Source of the DNA: Niallia circulans
GTDB lineage: Bacteria; Bacillota; Bacilli; Bacillales; Cytobacillaceae
Assembly: GCF_007273535.1 (NCBI RefSeq)
Contig: NZ_RIBP01000004.1
Span: 248,001-312,000 of the forward strand
Length of the DNA: 64,000 nucleotides
Direction of reading: 5' to 3'
Made by a program: the position numbers and the translations under genes. This document shows, one piece after another, positions 18,567 through 27,954 of this stretch (its first letter is position 1; each line of letters opens with the position of its first letter). The notes under the pieces were generated by a model. The model worked only from the letters and a program-made list of their open reading frames with translations, searched no databases and had not been told where the DNA came from.

Positions 18567-19058
18567 ATGTCTAAAGAAAGCTCATTTGACATTGTTTCAA
18601 AGGTAGATTTGGCAGAGGTGTCTAATGCTGTACAAATCGCAATGAAGGAAATCCAGACACGTTATGATTTTAAAGGCAGCAAAAGTAATATTACATTAGA
18701 AAAGGAAGAGCTTGTTCTTCTGTCAGACGATGAATATAAATTAGAGCAGCTTAAAGACGTTCTAATCAGCAAAATGTTCAAGCGTAATATTCCTATCAAA
18801 AACTTAGATTATGGCAAAATTGAAGGCGCATCTGGTGGGACTGTCCGCCAACGTGCAAAACTGGTACAAGGCATTGACAGAGATAATGCAAAAATTATCA
18901 ATACGCTTATCAAAAACAGCGGCTTGAAAATTAAAAGCCAACAGCAGGATGACCAAATTCGCGTAACTGCAAAAAGCCGCGATGATCTGCAAAAAATTAT
19001 CGCAGCGGTTAAAGAAGCAAAACTTACAATCGACGTACAGTTTGTGAATTATCGATAA
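18567..19058 (+). CDS. YajQ-family nucleotide-binding protein
   Basis: 163 aa, complete. [21 protein letters not shown] and the repeated ferredoxin-like halves ([48 protein letters not shown]) define the YajQ/UPF0234 family. In some Gram-negatives YajQ binds cyclic di-GMP; in bacilli (YitK) the ligand is not established. RBS AGGAGG eight bases upstream. Own promoter and own terminator, so a monocistronic unit. Confidence 0.92.
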   Translation: MSKESSFDIVSKVDLAEVSNAVQIAMKEIQTRYDFKGSKSNITLEKEELVLLSDDEYKLEQLKDVLISKMFKRNIPIKNLDYGKIEGASGGTVRQRAKLVQGIDRDNAKIINTLIKNSGLKIKSQQQDDQIRVTAKSRDDLQKIIAAVKEAKLTIDVQFVNYR

Positions 19059-19065
19059 TATATGG

Positions 19066-19094
19066 CTGGCCAATTTATTGGCCAGTTTTTTTTT
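19066..19094 (+). terminator. Terminator of yajQ
   Basis: CTGGCC-AATTTATT-GGCCAG stem then nine T. Confidence 0.9.
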
Positions 19095-19180
19095 GTATCT
19101 CCTGAATTTTCCATGTTTATCCTTGTCCATAAGGGAAAAATAGACAACATATAATCGAAATGGAAAAGGAGTTGTTTACT

Positions 19181-20053
19181 ATGAGTTCAAACAATCAACA
19201 GGAAAACCAAACGTTTCCCCCACAGCATCAAAACCAACAGCCAGGTATTGAAAGTGAAATGAATCCATTACCAACTAGTGTAAGTCCTAATTATAAAGGC
19301 TCTGGCAAGCTTAAAGGCAAGACTGCCATCATAACCGGCGGTGACAGTGGCATTGGCCGTTCCGTTGCAATCTATTATGCAAAAGAAGGAGCAAATGTTG
19401 CAATCGTGTACTTAAATGAACATGACGATGCGGAAAAAACGAAGGAATTAGTGGAAGCGGAAGGTGTTAAATGCATTACATTAGCAGGCGATGTCGGTGA
19501 AGAAGATTTTTGCCAAAAGGTTGTTGCCGAAACAATTAATGCCTTCGGTTCCTTGAATATTCTAGTGAATAATGCGGCAGAACAGCATCCTCAAGACAGC
19601 CTGCTTGATATAACTGCTACACAGTTGGAACGAACTTTCCGAACAAATATTTTCTCGATGTTCTTTTTAACAAAAGCAGCCCTGCCCCATCTAACTTCTG
19701 GTGACAGCATTATTAATACAACATCCATTACAGCGTATAAGGGGAATGAAACATTGCTCGATTATTCCTCAACAAAGGGTGCCATTACTTCCTTTACTCG
19801 CTCCTTATCCCAATCTTTAGCGACACAAGGAATTCGAGTTAACGGTGTTGCACCAGGTCCTATCTGGACACCGCTAATTCCATCGACCTTTGACAGTGAA
19901 AAGGTTTCCCAATTTGGTGCAGACACACCATTCGGACGTGCTGGTCAGCCAAGTGAACTAGCACCAGCATATGTGTATTTAGCAAGCGAGGATTCCACTT
20001 ACGTCAGCGGTCAGGTTATCCATGTTAACGGAGGATATGTCGTTAACGGATAA
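19181..20053 (+). CDS. SDR-family oxidoreductase
   Basis: 290 aa classical-type short-chain dehydrogenase with an N-terminal tail of about 40 residues rich in Gln/Pro. Cofactor loop TGGDSGIGRSVA, NNAAEQHP, catalytic Ser-Tyr-Lys as TTSITAYKG..LLDYSSTKGA, and C-terminal YVSGQVIHVNGG. The Gln-rich tail and EQHP signature match the YdaD/YhdF/YhxC-type SDRs of bacilli, some of which are general-stress proteins; substrate unknown. A frame opens at 19160, but AAAAGGAG lies within it and points to the ATG at 19181. Confidence 0.85.
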   Translation: MSSNNQQENQTFPPQHQNQQPGIESEMNPLPTSVSPNYKGSGKLKGKTAIITGGDSGIGRSVAIYYAKEGANVAIVYLNEHDDAEKTKELVEAEGVKCITLAGDVGEEDFCQKVVAETINAFGSLNILVNNAAEQHPQDSLLDITATQLERTFRTNIFSMFFLTKAALPHLTSGDSIINTTSITAYKGNETLLDYSSTKGAITSFTRSLSQSLATQGIRVNGVAPGPIWTPLIPSTFDSEKVSQFGADTPFGRAGQPSELAPAYVYLASEDSTYVSGQVIHVNGGYVVNG

Positions 20054-20066
20054 TACCACTTTTTGC

Positions 20067-20110
20067 AAAAGCCGTCTATCGAATGAACATTTGATAGACG
20101 GCTTTTTTTT
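20067..20110 (+). terminator. Terminator of the SDR gene
   Basis: AAAGCCGTCTATC ... GATAGACGGCTTT, a 13-bp perfect stem followed by a T run. Confidence 0.93.
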
Positions 20111-20185
20111 ATTGAAACTCTTCCTGTTTTTTTGTTTTGCTCATTTAGACAAATTAACTAACTTTTTTTTGAAATTTTATTTACT

Positions 20186-20242
20186 TTTACAAGTAACCGT
20201 GTTATTGTACTAATTGTAATTCCCATTTAACCGATAGGGATT
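20186..20242 (+). promoter_or_regulatory. Candidate tcyP promoter and adjoining inverted repeat
   Basis: TTTACA (20186-20191) and TACTAA (20208-20213), 16 bp apart, are followed by AATTCCCAT...ATAGGGATT (20218-20242), an imperfect inverted repeat over the likely transcription start. In B. subtilis tcyP is repressed by CymR, so this is a possible CymR site; the motif match is weak. Confidence 0.35.
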
Positions 20243-20278
20243 AAAGAAATTATACATATATAATAGGGGGAAACTATT

Positions 20279-21682
20279 TTGGACATATTTTTAACGGTTG
20301 TTAATATTGTCGTTTTATTAGTTTTACTTGGTATTTTATACTATATGCAAAGAAAACACGTATCCTTCTCAAAACGTGTTTTTACAGGGCTTGGCCTTGG
20401 TGTTTTATTCGGAATCATTCTCCAATTAATTTACGAGCCAACATCAGATGTAGTTGTTCAGTCAAATGACTGGTTCAGCCTGATTGGGAGCGGATATGTG
20501 AAGCTTCTGCAAATGATTGTTATGCCGTTAGTGTTTATTTCTATTATTTCTGCTTTCACTCGCTTGAAAAAAGCAAGCAATATTGGAAAAATCAGCGGTC
20601 TAGTTATCGGAACATTATTAATAACTACTGCTATCTCAGCAGGAATCGGGATTGCTGCTGCAGTCGGATTTGATTTAAAAGCCATTGACATAACTTCTGG
20701 TGATGCAGAAGCGCTTCGCGGTCAGCAGCTTGAAGAAACATTAACAACAGTGGAAAGCACAACAATTCCACAGAAGGTGCTTGAGTTCCTGCCAGCAAAT
20801 CCATTCTCAGACTTGACTGGAGCTCGCCCAACTTCCACTATCGCTGTCGTAATCTTTGCGGCATTTGTTGGAGTAGCCTTGCTTGGTATTAAACGCAAAA
20901 ATCCAGAGCAAGCGGCATTCTTCGAAAAAATCGTTGATTCTGTTTACACGGTTATCATGCGTATCGTTACATTAGTATTGCGCTTGACTCCATATGGAAT
21001 TCTTGCATTAATGGCCAAAACAATGGCAGGCAGCAATCTTGATGCCATTGTTAAATTAGGTAAATTTGTAATCGCTTCTTATGTGGCACTTATTGCTATG
21101 TTTATTGTTCATTTAATCATTCTTGCTGTTCTGAAATTAAGTCCAGCTAAATATGTGAAGAAGGTACTTCCTGTCCTATCATTCGCATTTACATCACGTA
21201 CTAGTGCAGGAACATTGCCATTGAATATTGATGCACAAAAATCCAAATTAGGTGTTTCAGAAGCAATCGCAAACTTCTCTGCTTCATTCGGTGTATCAAT
21301 CGGCCAAAATGGCTGTGCAGGTATCTATCCTGCTATGGTAGCTGTTATGATCGCACCAACTGTTGGTATTGATCCATTGTCACCAAGCTTTATTATTTCC
21401 TTGATTCTTGTTGTAATGCTTAGCTCATTTGGCGTTGCAGGTGTTGGTGGTGGAGCAACATTTGCTACATTGATTGTTCTGTCTACACTTAACATGCCTG
21501 TTGCACTCGCTGGATTATTAATTTCTGTTGAACCACTAATCGACATGGGGCGAACTGCCTTGAACGTCAGCGGTTCGATGGTATCTGGTGTTGTTGCAAG
21601 TAAAGCATTAGGTGAACTAGATAAAGACACTTACAATAAAGATATTAACTTAGATTCTCCTTCTAGCAGCACTGCTGTATAA
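20279..21682 (+). CDS. tcyP: L-cystine symporter TcyP
   Basis: 467 aa sodium- or proton-coupled dicarboxylate/amino-acid:cation symporter of the DAACS family. About eight membrane segments plus two re-entrant loops. Signatures: LLQMIVMPLVFISIISAFT, FTSRTSAGTLPLNI (HP1), NGCAGIYPAMVAVMIAPTVGI, and VGGGATFATLIVLSTLNMP. The N-terminal extension with YYMQRKHVSFSKRVFTGLGLGV fits the TcyP (YhcL) subgroup rather than glutamate/aspartate GltT. TTG start at 20279 supported by AGGGGG eight bases before it. Imports cystine for sulfur supply. Confidence 0.87.
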   Translation: MDIFLTVVNIVVLLVLLGILYYMQRKHVSFSKRVFTGLGLGVLFGIILQLIYEPTSDVVVQSNDWFSLIGSGYVKLLQMIVMPLVFISIISAFTRLKKASNIGKISGLVIGTLLITTAISAGIGIAAAVGFDLKAIDITSGDAEALRGQQLEETLTTVESTTIPQKVLEFLPANPFSDLTGARPTSTIAVVIFAAFVGVALLGIKRKNPEQAAFFEKIVDSVYTVIMRIVTLVLRLTPYGILALMAKTMAGSNLDAIVKLGKFVIASYVALIAMFIVHLIILAVLKLSPAKYVKKVLPVLSFAFTSRTSAGTLPLNIDAQKSKLGVSEAIANFSASFGVSIGQNGCAGIYPAMVAVMIAPTVGIDPLSPSFIISLILVVMLSSFGVAGVGGGATFATLIVLSTLNMPVALAGLLISVEPLIDMGRTALNVSGSMVSGVVASKALGELDKDTYNKDINLDSPSSSTAV

Positions 21683-21691
21683 TGAAACATC

Positions 21692-21725
21692 AAACCAGGC
21701 ATTCATTTAATGTCTGGTTTTTTTT
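21692..21725 (+). terminator. Terminator of tcyP
   Basis: AAACCAGGCATT-CATTT-AATGTCTGGTTT stem with one mismatch-type G-T, followed by T run. Confidence 0.9.
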
Positions 21726-21805
21726 GTCTTCTTTTCCTTATAGGTTTTCATCAAATTGGCTACACTGGTGACAAATAACTTGTAAGAAAAAAGGAGAGTA
21801 GGATA

Positions 21806-23566
21806 ATGATTGATTTGGCCTCCATCTATCATCGGACAGGAGATAATTATTGCTATCTTTATCAAGATGATATTTTCCACATTCGGATCCGGACAAAAAA
21901 AGGAAACGTGCAGGCCATCACCTTAATATACGGCGACCAATATGCTTTTGCTGAACACAGATGGCAAACCTTCTATCTTGACATGCAAAGAATAGGCTCT
22001 GACAAGCTGCATGATTATTGGCAAGTATCCATTAAGGATAAACAAAAACGGTTGCGCTACGGCTTTATTATAAAACAGGGAGATGAGCAAATTACCTTTA
22101 CAGAAAAAGGCTTCTTTCCATTTATTCCTGAGGACCCTGGCTATTATTTTTGTTTCCCTTATATTCATAAAACAGAATTGTTTAAACCGCCAAGCTGGGT
22201 GAAAGAAACAATTTGGTATCAAATATTTCCTGAACGCTTCCGTAATGGCGATCCTGACAGAAATCCGCAGGAAACTGCTGTTTGGGGACACGATGAACCA
22301 GCAATTTCCAACTATTTTGGCGGGGATTTGCAAGGTATTATTAACTCTTTAGATTATCTGCAAGATTTAGGAATTACAGGCATTTACTTAACACCAATCT
22401 TCTACGCTAATTCCAATCATAAATATAATACAATTGACTATTTGCAAATCGACCCCCACTTCGGAGATATCACCCTGTTAAAACAGCTTGTCCATGAATG
22501 TCATAACAGGGGTATGCGTGTGATGCTGGATGCTGTTTTCAACCATTGCGGTTATCTGTTTCCTCCGTTTTTGGATGTGTTAGAAAAAGGAGACAAATCT
22601 GCCTATAAGGACTGGTTTCATATTCATAAATTTCCTTTGAAAGAAGGATCGGCTTTTCATTATGAGACATTCGGCTTCTATGAGGAGATGCCAAAGTTAA
22701 ATACCGCGAACGAAGCTGTTAAAGATTATTTATTAAATGTTGCTGAATACTGGATAAGAGAATGTGATATCGACGGCTGGCGGCTCGATGTTGCCAATGA
22801 GGTTGACCATGCCTTTTGGCGAGAGTTCCGCTCCCGTGTTAAAGCAATAAAACCAGATTGCTTTATATTAGGAGAGGTATGGCATGATTCGATGCCATGG
22901 CTGCGGGGAGAGCAATTCGATTCTGTTATGAACTATCCTTTACTTTCGAAGTCGCTGCAATTTTTTGCTTATGACATGATCGAAGCGAAGGGCTTCGTTG
23001 AAGATATGACTTCCATTATTCAAGCATATCCAGACAATGTGAATGAGGTCCTCTTTAATATTATCGGCAGCCACGATACACCAAGAGTCTTCCAGGAAAC
23101 TGGATTTAGACTAGAAAAAGTTAAAATGCTATTTACCTTTTTATTTACTTTTCCTGGAACCCCCTGCATATATTATGGAGATGAAATCGGACTTGATGGC
23201 GGGAGCGATCCTGGCTGCAGAAAATGCATGGAATGGGACAGCGATAAACAAAATCAAGAATTAAAGGATTACATAAAAAAACTAATCGAAATACGGAAAA
23301 CTACGTCTTTGCTTTCAGGCAGCTCTAGATTTTATTTTCTGAAAGAACTTGAAAATTGTATTGCTTATTGTCACAGAAAAGAAAATGAGATAATGATGAC
23401 GGTCATAAATAATAACAATCATAGTGTGAGCTACCCCCTTCCTTTTCCATTGAAAGGGAAAAAGTTGACAATGCCTTTGACCTGTCAGGAATATGCTGCT
23501 GAATCTCATGATTTAACCGTAAATCTCGGAGCATACGAAAGTATCCTCCTCCATTTTTCTGTATAG
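21806..23566 (+). CDS. GH13 cyclomaltodextrinase / neopullulanase-type glycosidase
   Basis: 586 aa cytoplasmic alpha-amylase-family enzyme acting on maltodextrins, cyclodextrins or pullulan. N-terminal beta domain (1-125), then the (beta/alpha)8 barrel starting ETIWYQIFPERFRNGD, region I DAVFNH (242-247), region II GWRLDVANE with nucleophile Asp328, region III GEVWH with acid/base Glu357, and region IV GSHDTPR with Asp424; C-terminal beta domain to 586. No signal peptide, which fits intracellular breakdown of imported oligosaccharides. No maltose transporter lies next to it. RBS AAAGGAG. Confidence 0.88.
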   Translation: MIDLASIYHRTGDNYCYLYQDDIFHIRIRTKKGNVQAITLIYGDQYAFAEHRWQTFYLDMQRIGSDKLHDYWQVSIKDKQKRLRYGFIIKQGDEQITFTEKGFFPFIPEDPGYYFCFPYIHKTELFKPPSWVKETIWYQIFPERFRNGDPDRNPQETAVWGHDEPAISNYFGGDLQGIINSLDYLQDLGITGIYLTPIFYANSNHKYNTIDYLQIDPHFGDITLLKQLVHECHNRGMRVMLDAVFNHCGYLFPPFLDVLEKGDKSAYKDWFHIHKFPLKEGSAFHYETFGFYEEMPKLNTANEAVKDYLLNVAEYWIRECDIDGWRLDVANEVDHAFWREFRSRVKAIKPDCFILGEVWHDSMPWLRGEQFDSVMNYPLLSKSLQFFAYDMIEAKGFVEDMTSIIQAYPDNVNEVLFNIIGSHDTPRVFQETGFRLEKVKMLFTFLFTFPGTPCIYYGDEIGLDGGSDPGCRKCMEWDSDKQNQELKDYIKKLIEIRKTTSLLSGSSRFYFLKELENCIAYCHRKENEIMMTVINNNNHSVSYPLPFPLKGKKLTMPLTCQEYAAESHDLTVNLGAYESILLHFSV

Positions 23567-23601
23567 CAGGATTGAAGGAATGCCCCTCCTTTCATCCTGC
23601 T
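23565..23601 (+). terminator. Hairpin after the GH13 gene, probable terminator
   Basis: AGCAGGAT-GAAGGA ... TCCTTTC-ATCCTGCT forms a long stem right after the stop; the following TCTTTGTTATCTT is only moderately T-rich. Confidence 0.65.
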
Positions 23602-23639
23602 TCTTTGTTATCTTGGAAAAAACATCTTGTTTAACACTT

Positions 23640-23665
23640 ATAATAGTACTATCATTTACTATTAT
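23640..23665. promoter_or_regulatory. Inverted repeat upstream of the EamA transporter
   Basis: ATAATAGT-10 bp-ACTATTAT, perfect 8-bp arms ending about 20 bp before the GTG start. Could be an operator. The left arm overlaps a TATAAT. Confidence 0.4.
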
Positions 23666-23687
23666 AATCTCACTAAGGAGGACTTTT

Positions 23688-24590
23688 GTGGAACAGACTA
23701 ATGGATCTAAATCGATTGCCATCCCGCTGGCAATTTCAATAATAGCAATCTCCTTCTCTGCTATTTTCGTTAAGTGGTCAGATGCTCCAGCAACGATATT
23801 AAGCATGTACCGTATGTGGCTGGCAGGAATACTGATGCTTCCAATGGTGTACATAAACAGAAAGGAATTTAAGAAGCTTTCAAAAAAAGACTGGCTGTTT
23901 CTCCTGTTTTCCGGAGCCTTTCTAGCGCTTCATTTTGCTTTATGGTTCGGTTCCTTAAAGCTAACAACGGTTGCAAGCTCGACCATTATTTTGGCTCTTC
24001 AGCCGCTAGTGTCATTGTTAGGTGGATTTCTCCTTTATAGAGAGAGAACGACTTCAGCTGCCATTATGACGATGGGAATTGCCATCATTGGAGCAATGAT
24101 GATTGGTTGGGGCGATATCGGATTAAGCAAAGCAAGCTTGCTGGGCGATCTTCTCTCCTTTCTAAGCGTAATAGCTGTTGTCGGCTATTTGCTGATTGGC
24201 CAGTCTATTGTGAAAAAGGTATCCCATTGGGTTTACACTTCCACTGTATTTTTATTCGCTGCCATGCTGCTGACGATTTTTAATGTAGCTTCTAGTGAAG
24301 CATTTACAGGCTACCCGCCAAAGGAATGGGGTATCTTCCTGCTGCTGGCAATCGTTCCGTCACTTAGTCATGTTATCAACAATTGGCTATTAAACTATGT
24401 AAATGCGACAACTATTTCGATGAGTATTTTAGGAGAACCTGTAGGGGCAACTATTCTTGCTGTGCTTCTCTTGAATGAAAGACTGACAGGTTCACAAATT
24501 GCCGGTGGACTCTTAGTACTAGCAGGTGTATTTTACTTCCTGCTTCAGCAACAAAAACCAAAGTCCGTTCAACAACAAAAAACTGTATAA
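23688..24590 (+). CDS. EamA-family (DMT superfamily) transporter
   Basis: 300 aa with ten predicted membrane segments in two EamA halves (AISIIAISFSAIFVKWSDAP start; second half from LGDLLSFLSVIAVVGYLLIGQ), and a charged C-terminal tail. Likely exports or imports a small metabolite; substrate cannot be told. GTG start at 23688 is chosen because AAGGAGG lies seven bases upstream; the frame stays open upstream to 23580 but that stretch contains the inverted repeat and preceding hairpin and has no ribosome binding site. Confidence 0.85.
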   Translation: MEQTNGSKSIAIPLAISIIAISFSAIFVKWSDAPATILSMYRMWLAGILMLPMVYINRKEFKKLSKKDWLFLLFSGAFLALHFALWFGSLKLTTVASSTIILALQPLVSLLGGFLLYRERTTSAAIMTMGIAIIGAMMIGWGDIGLSKASLLGDLLSFLSVIAVVGYLLIGQSIVKKVSHWVYTSTVFLFAAMLLTIFNVASSEAFTGYPPKEWGIFLLLAIVPSLSHVINNWLLNYVNATTISMSILGEPVGATILAVLLLNERLTGSQIAGGLLVLAGVFYFLLQQQKPKSVQQQKTV

Positions 24591-24621
24591 AAAAACTGGA
24601 GTTTTTCTCCAGTTTTTTTTT
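24590..24621 (+). terminator. Terminator of the EamA gene
   Basis: AAAAAACTGGAG-TTTTT-CTCCAGTTTTTT, A-run/stem/T-run; it works on both strands and also ends the convergent AlkC-like gene at 24626. Confidence 0.9.
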
Positions 24622-24625
24622 GCGT

Positions 24626-25705
24626 TTATACAAGTTCAAACTCAAATGCTGCCTTTTCTGTTCCATTCACGATGACAGCAATACGGTGCACACCTGGATA
24701 ATGTCTTCTTGTCGTCAAGTCTTTAAAGGAATGGCTTTTTGAGAATGATTTCTGCATCCTGCCCTTCCATTCCAGCTCAGAAAGGTGAAAAACCTTCCTG
24801 CTGCGGGTGCCGTTTGCCTTCACGTAATCTATGGCATATTCTACTCGCACTTTATGGGGTGTTTCTATACCAGATATTAACGTAAAGGAAAAAGCGATAT
24901 TCTCACCCTTTGACAGCTTTACAGGCGTTACATTAAAGTCCGCCAAGCTTATGCTGTCACTGTTCTCATATCCAAAGATTTGCAATACACGAGGATCGCC
25001 CTTCTTCAGCAGTGTTCTGCAAGCATGCTTAACAATCCAATTCGTTTTTTGGCTGTCACCATACCATCTTTGTGCAATCGCCACTGCCAAATCGGGATTC
25101 ATTCGCGAAATGTCATTTAGATTATTTGCAACGCTCTTTCGGACATATAGTGATTCATCTTCTTTTAACTTCTCCAATATAACCAAAACAGGAGAAGGAT
25201 CTTTTTTAAGAGCAGGCACTGCCAACCCCCAGGGCAGCCTCGGACGGCAGCCTTCACTTGCGAGCCTGCGAACATGCTCATTTTCACTTTCAGCCCACAC
25301 TTCCATTTGTGCAAGCATTCTCTCCTGGTCACTGATAAGAAAAGGCCTGACTGCAAACTCTGACGTAGAAAATTCTGTCAAGAAGGCAAGCGTTTCAACA
25401 GAAAGCTCCCAATCCTCCAGTCCGTATTGCTCCACAAAATCAGGAAATATTATTCCTCCAAGCCCTGTAAAGGAGGGAGCACATTTGCGCAAGATTGCAA
25501 TTGCCTGCTTATAATCCTGAGGCAAAACAAAAGCGAGAGACAAGGTAATCTGGCGCATCCTTTCCTTTAGCGCTAACTCCTCCCACTCAGCCTCGAACAA
25601 TTTCGTACGAAAAGCGCTCTTATCAAATGCAGGATAATGTATTGTAATAACATCCTCAAGACTAGTGATAAACTGCAAATTATAAATATTTTTTAATGGC
25701 TCCAT
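24626..25705 (-). CDS. AlkC-like DNA alkylation repair protein with C-terminal Ig-like domain
   Basis: 359 aa. Residues about 1-240 are HEAT-like helical repeats, including RRLASEGCRPRLPWGLAVPAL, KEDESLYVRKSVANNLNDISR and IVKHACRTLLKKGDPRVL, typical of the AlkC/AlkD non-base-flipping DNA glycosylases that remove 3-methyladenine and related cationic lesions. The last 110 residues are a beta sandwich (HKVRVEYAIDYVKANGT ... HRIAVIVNGTEKAAFEFELV), matching the Ig-like extension known in one branch of AlkC. Start at 25705: AAGAGG precedes the ATG; the frame runs on to 25786 without a ribosome binding site. Stand-alone gene. Confidence 0.72.
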   Translation of the reverse strand: MEPLKNIYNLQFITSLEDVITIHYPAFDKSAFRTKLFEAEWEELALKERMRQITLSLAFVLPQDYKQAIAILRKCAPSFTGLGGIIFPDFVEQYGLEDWELSVETLAFLTEFSTSEFAVRPFLISDQERMLAQMEVWAESENEHVRRLASEGCRPRLPWGLAVPALKKDPSPVLVILEKLKEDESLYVRKSVANNLNDISRMNPDLAVAIAQRWYGDSQKTNWIVKHACRTLLKKGDPRVLQIFGYENSDSISLADFNVTPVKLSKGENIAFSFTLISGIETPHKVRVEYAIDYVKANGTRSRKVFHLSELEWKGRMQKSFSKSHSFKDLTTRRHYPGVHRIAVIVNGTEKAAFEFELV

Positions 25706-25825
25706 TATAAACCTCTTACACTCTTTTTTCTTATCATATAAGATTAAGGTTCTTATATCAAATACAGCTCCTTTACAAGCACTCATTAATGCGGTGACAC
25801 TGGCAAGCAGGTATCAACACAAACT

Positions 25826-25849
25826 AAGCGGGAGCATCTGCCCCCGCTT
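25826..25849 (-). terminator. Terminator of asnO
   Basis: AAGCGGGGGC-AGAT-GCTCCCGCTT stem just past the asnO stop; T tail is short (AGTTTG), so a moderate case. Confidence 0.6.
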
Positions 25850-25855
25850 TACTTA

Positions 25856-27703
25856 TTAATCGACAATATTAATATTATAGTCTTTAAACCAATAATGAAT
25901 TTGCGCTAAATGGGCAAGAAGCTGTGGCCCTGTCATAAGCTGGCCGAACCAAGGCTCTTTAAAAGCAGCTCCTCCTGTATTGATGATTTCCTTTAGTTGG
26001 TTATAATCAAAGAATTCATATAAAGCTGAATCCTTCTCTGCCAGAATTCCTGTCAGCATATCTGTAACTGTTTTTGTATAAACAGGGTTATGTGTCTTTG
26101 GATATGGACTTTTCTTACGATACAGCACTTCATCTGGTAGAATTCCCTCAAGCGCTTTGCGGAGCAGTCCCTTTTCCCTGTTTTTATAATTCTTCATTTC
26201 CCAAGGTACGTTCCAAACATACTCTACTAACCTGTGGTCTGCAAACGGAACCCGGACTTCAAGGCTCGCCCCCATGCTCATCCGGTCTTTTCTTTCTAAA
26301 AGAGTTGTCATGAACCATATTTGATTCAAATAAAACAGCTCTCTCCTTTTTGCATCTTCAGCACTTTCACCTTCCAATTTCGGTGTTTCAGCAATTGTCT
26401 GGTTATACTTATCATACATATAATCCTCAAGCTGCAGCTTGCTGCTCCATTCCTTCTTTAAAAGACCTTGCCTTTCCTGAATAGAACGCATCCACGGAAA
26501 TCCGCCTCTGGCAAGATCAGCTTCTCTCCTGAACCATGGGTATCCGCCGAAAATTTCATCAGCACATTCACCGGACAGACTTACAACAAAGTCTTTTTTG
26601 ATTTCACGACAAAACCATAGCAAGGAAGAATCAACATCTGCCATTCCCGGAAGATCACGAACTGTCACAGCTTCATGAAGATATTGGGCGAGCGTTTCCT
26701 GTGTGATGATACAGTTATGATGTATCGTCCCAAAGGTATCTGTCATTTTCTTAATATAAACGCCATCTGAATTAGGCTGGAATTCATTTGCTTTAAAGAA
26801 CTGATCATTGCCTTCATAATCAATCGAATACGTGTGCAGTGGGCCTTTGCCAGATTTTCCGTATTCTTTTGCAGCAATTGCCGTGATGGCACTTGAATCC
26901 ACCCCTCCAGAAAGAAAGGTGCTTAACGGCACGTCTGAAACGAGCTGTCTTGTGACAGCATCCGTAAATAGGTAGCGTACCTTTTCAACCGTTTCATCAA
27001 ACGTATCTTCATGCTGTTCACTTTTTACATTCCAATAACGCCAAATCTTTAAACCATCATGCGAAAATTTTAATGCATGCCCTGGTCGTAATTCCTTAAT
27101 GCCCCTAAAGATTCCTGTTCCAGGTGTATGAGATGGCCCAAGTGCAAAAACTTCTGCCAACCCCTCCCTGTCTAATTCTGCCTTTACTTGAGGATGTGCA
27201 AGGATAGCCTTAATCTCTGAGGCAAATAAGAAGCTTGAGCCAACCTCTGCATAAAACAGTGGTTTAACACCAAGACGGTCTCTGGCTACAAACAGGGAGT
27301 TTCTTTTTTCATCCCAAACAGCAAAAGCATAAATTCCATTTAAGTATTGTAAGCAATCTTCTCCCCATTCCATATAAGAAGCCAATAAAACTTCTGTATC
27401 AGAATGGCCGTTAAATGAATATCCTTTTATTAGTAATTCTTTTCGTATGTCCTCTGTATTGTACAACTCACCGTTATAACAAATCGTATACTCTAATTCC
27501 TGTGCACGCTTTGTCATTGGCTGAATTCCGCAAAGAGGGTCTACAACAATCAACCGTTTATGACCAAAGCCTGCATGAAGTGCGCTCCATACATTCGTGT
27601 CATCTGGACCTCTTTTTTCCAGTGTTTCTGCCATAACAGACAATGTTTTTTCTTCTTTTCTCAGGTCTTTTCTGTAATCAACCCAACCTGTGATTCCACA
27701 CAT
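25856..27703 (-). CDS. asnO: Asparagine synthase (glutamine-hydrolysing), AsnO-type
   Basis: Makes asparagine from aspartate, ATP and glutamine. 615 aa. The start at 27703 is fixed because Cys2 must be N-terminal (MCGITGWVDY); the frame upstream to 27766 is not coding. N-terminal class II amidotransferase: Cys2, RGPDDT, HKRLIVVD, CYNGELYN; C-terminal synthetase: pyrophosphate loop LSGGVDSSAI and SGECADEIFGGYPWF. The length and divergent neighbour yisN match B. subtilis AsnO (YisO), needed for sporulation, rather than AsnB or AsnH. Sporulation control is inferred from orthology; I could not point to a sigma-E site. Confidence 0.88.
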   Translation of the reverse strand: MCGITGWVDYRKDLRKEEKTLSVMAETLEKRGPDDTNVWSALHAGFGHKRLIVVDPLCGIQPMTKRAQELEYTICYNGELYNTEDIRKELLIKGYSFNGHSDTEVLLASYMEWGEDCLQYLNGIYAFAVWDEKRNSLFVARDRLGVKPLFYAEVGSSFLFASEIKAILAHPQVKAELDREGLAEVFALGPSHTPGTGIFRGIKELRPGHALKFSHDGLKIWRYWNVKSEQHEDTFDETVEKVRYLFTDAVTRQLVSDVPLSTFLSGGVDSSAITAIAAKEYGKSGKGPLHTYSIDYEGNDQFFKANEFQPNSDGVYIKKMTDTFGTIHHNCIITQETLAQYLHEAVTVRDLPGMADVDSSLLWFCREIKKDFVVSLSGECADEIFGGYPWFRREADLARGGFPWMRSIQERQGLLKKEWSSKLQLEDYMYDKYNQTIAETPKLEGESAEDAKRRELFYLNQIWFMTTLLERKDRMSMGASLEVRVPFADHRLVEYVWNVPWEMKNYKNREKGLLRKALEGILPDEVLYRKKSPYPKTHNPVYTKTVTDMLTGILAEKDSALYEFFDYNQLKEIINTGGAAFKEPWFGQLMTGPQLLAHLAQIHYWFKDYNINIVD

Positions 27704-27954
27704 GACGATCATCCTTTCTCGTGGAATTGTGATTAGATAGCAATCAGTATGGAGTATTGTATGCATGATAAGAAAAATGGTTATTTGTCCTTATAAAACA
27801 AATCTCTAAAACATTCCTGCTGCATAATTCAGGTTTATGCTAATTGTTTTTGATCTAAAAAAGCTAAATCACAAAATAATAATGCATGGTGTTATAAATT
27901 AGAACTTAAATGTCTAAAAAGAAATTATGGGAAGTAATTGGGAGGTTCTAGGAA

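Noticed and set aside
24831..25514. 227-aa open frame opposite the AlkC-like gene
   Set aside because: Antisense shadow; no ribosome binding site, Ser/Arg-rich low-complexity product, and the other strand encodes a recognisable protein.
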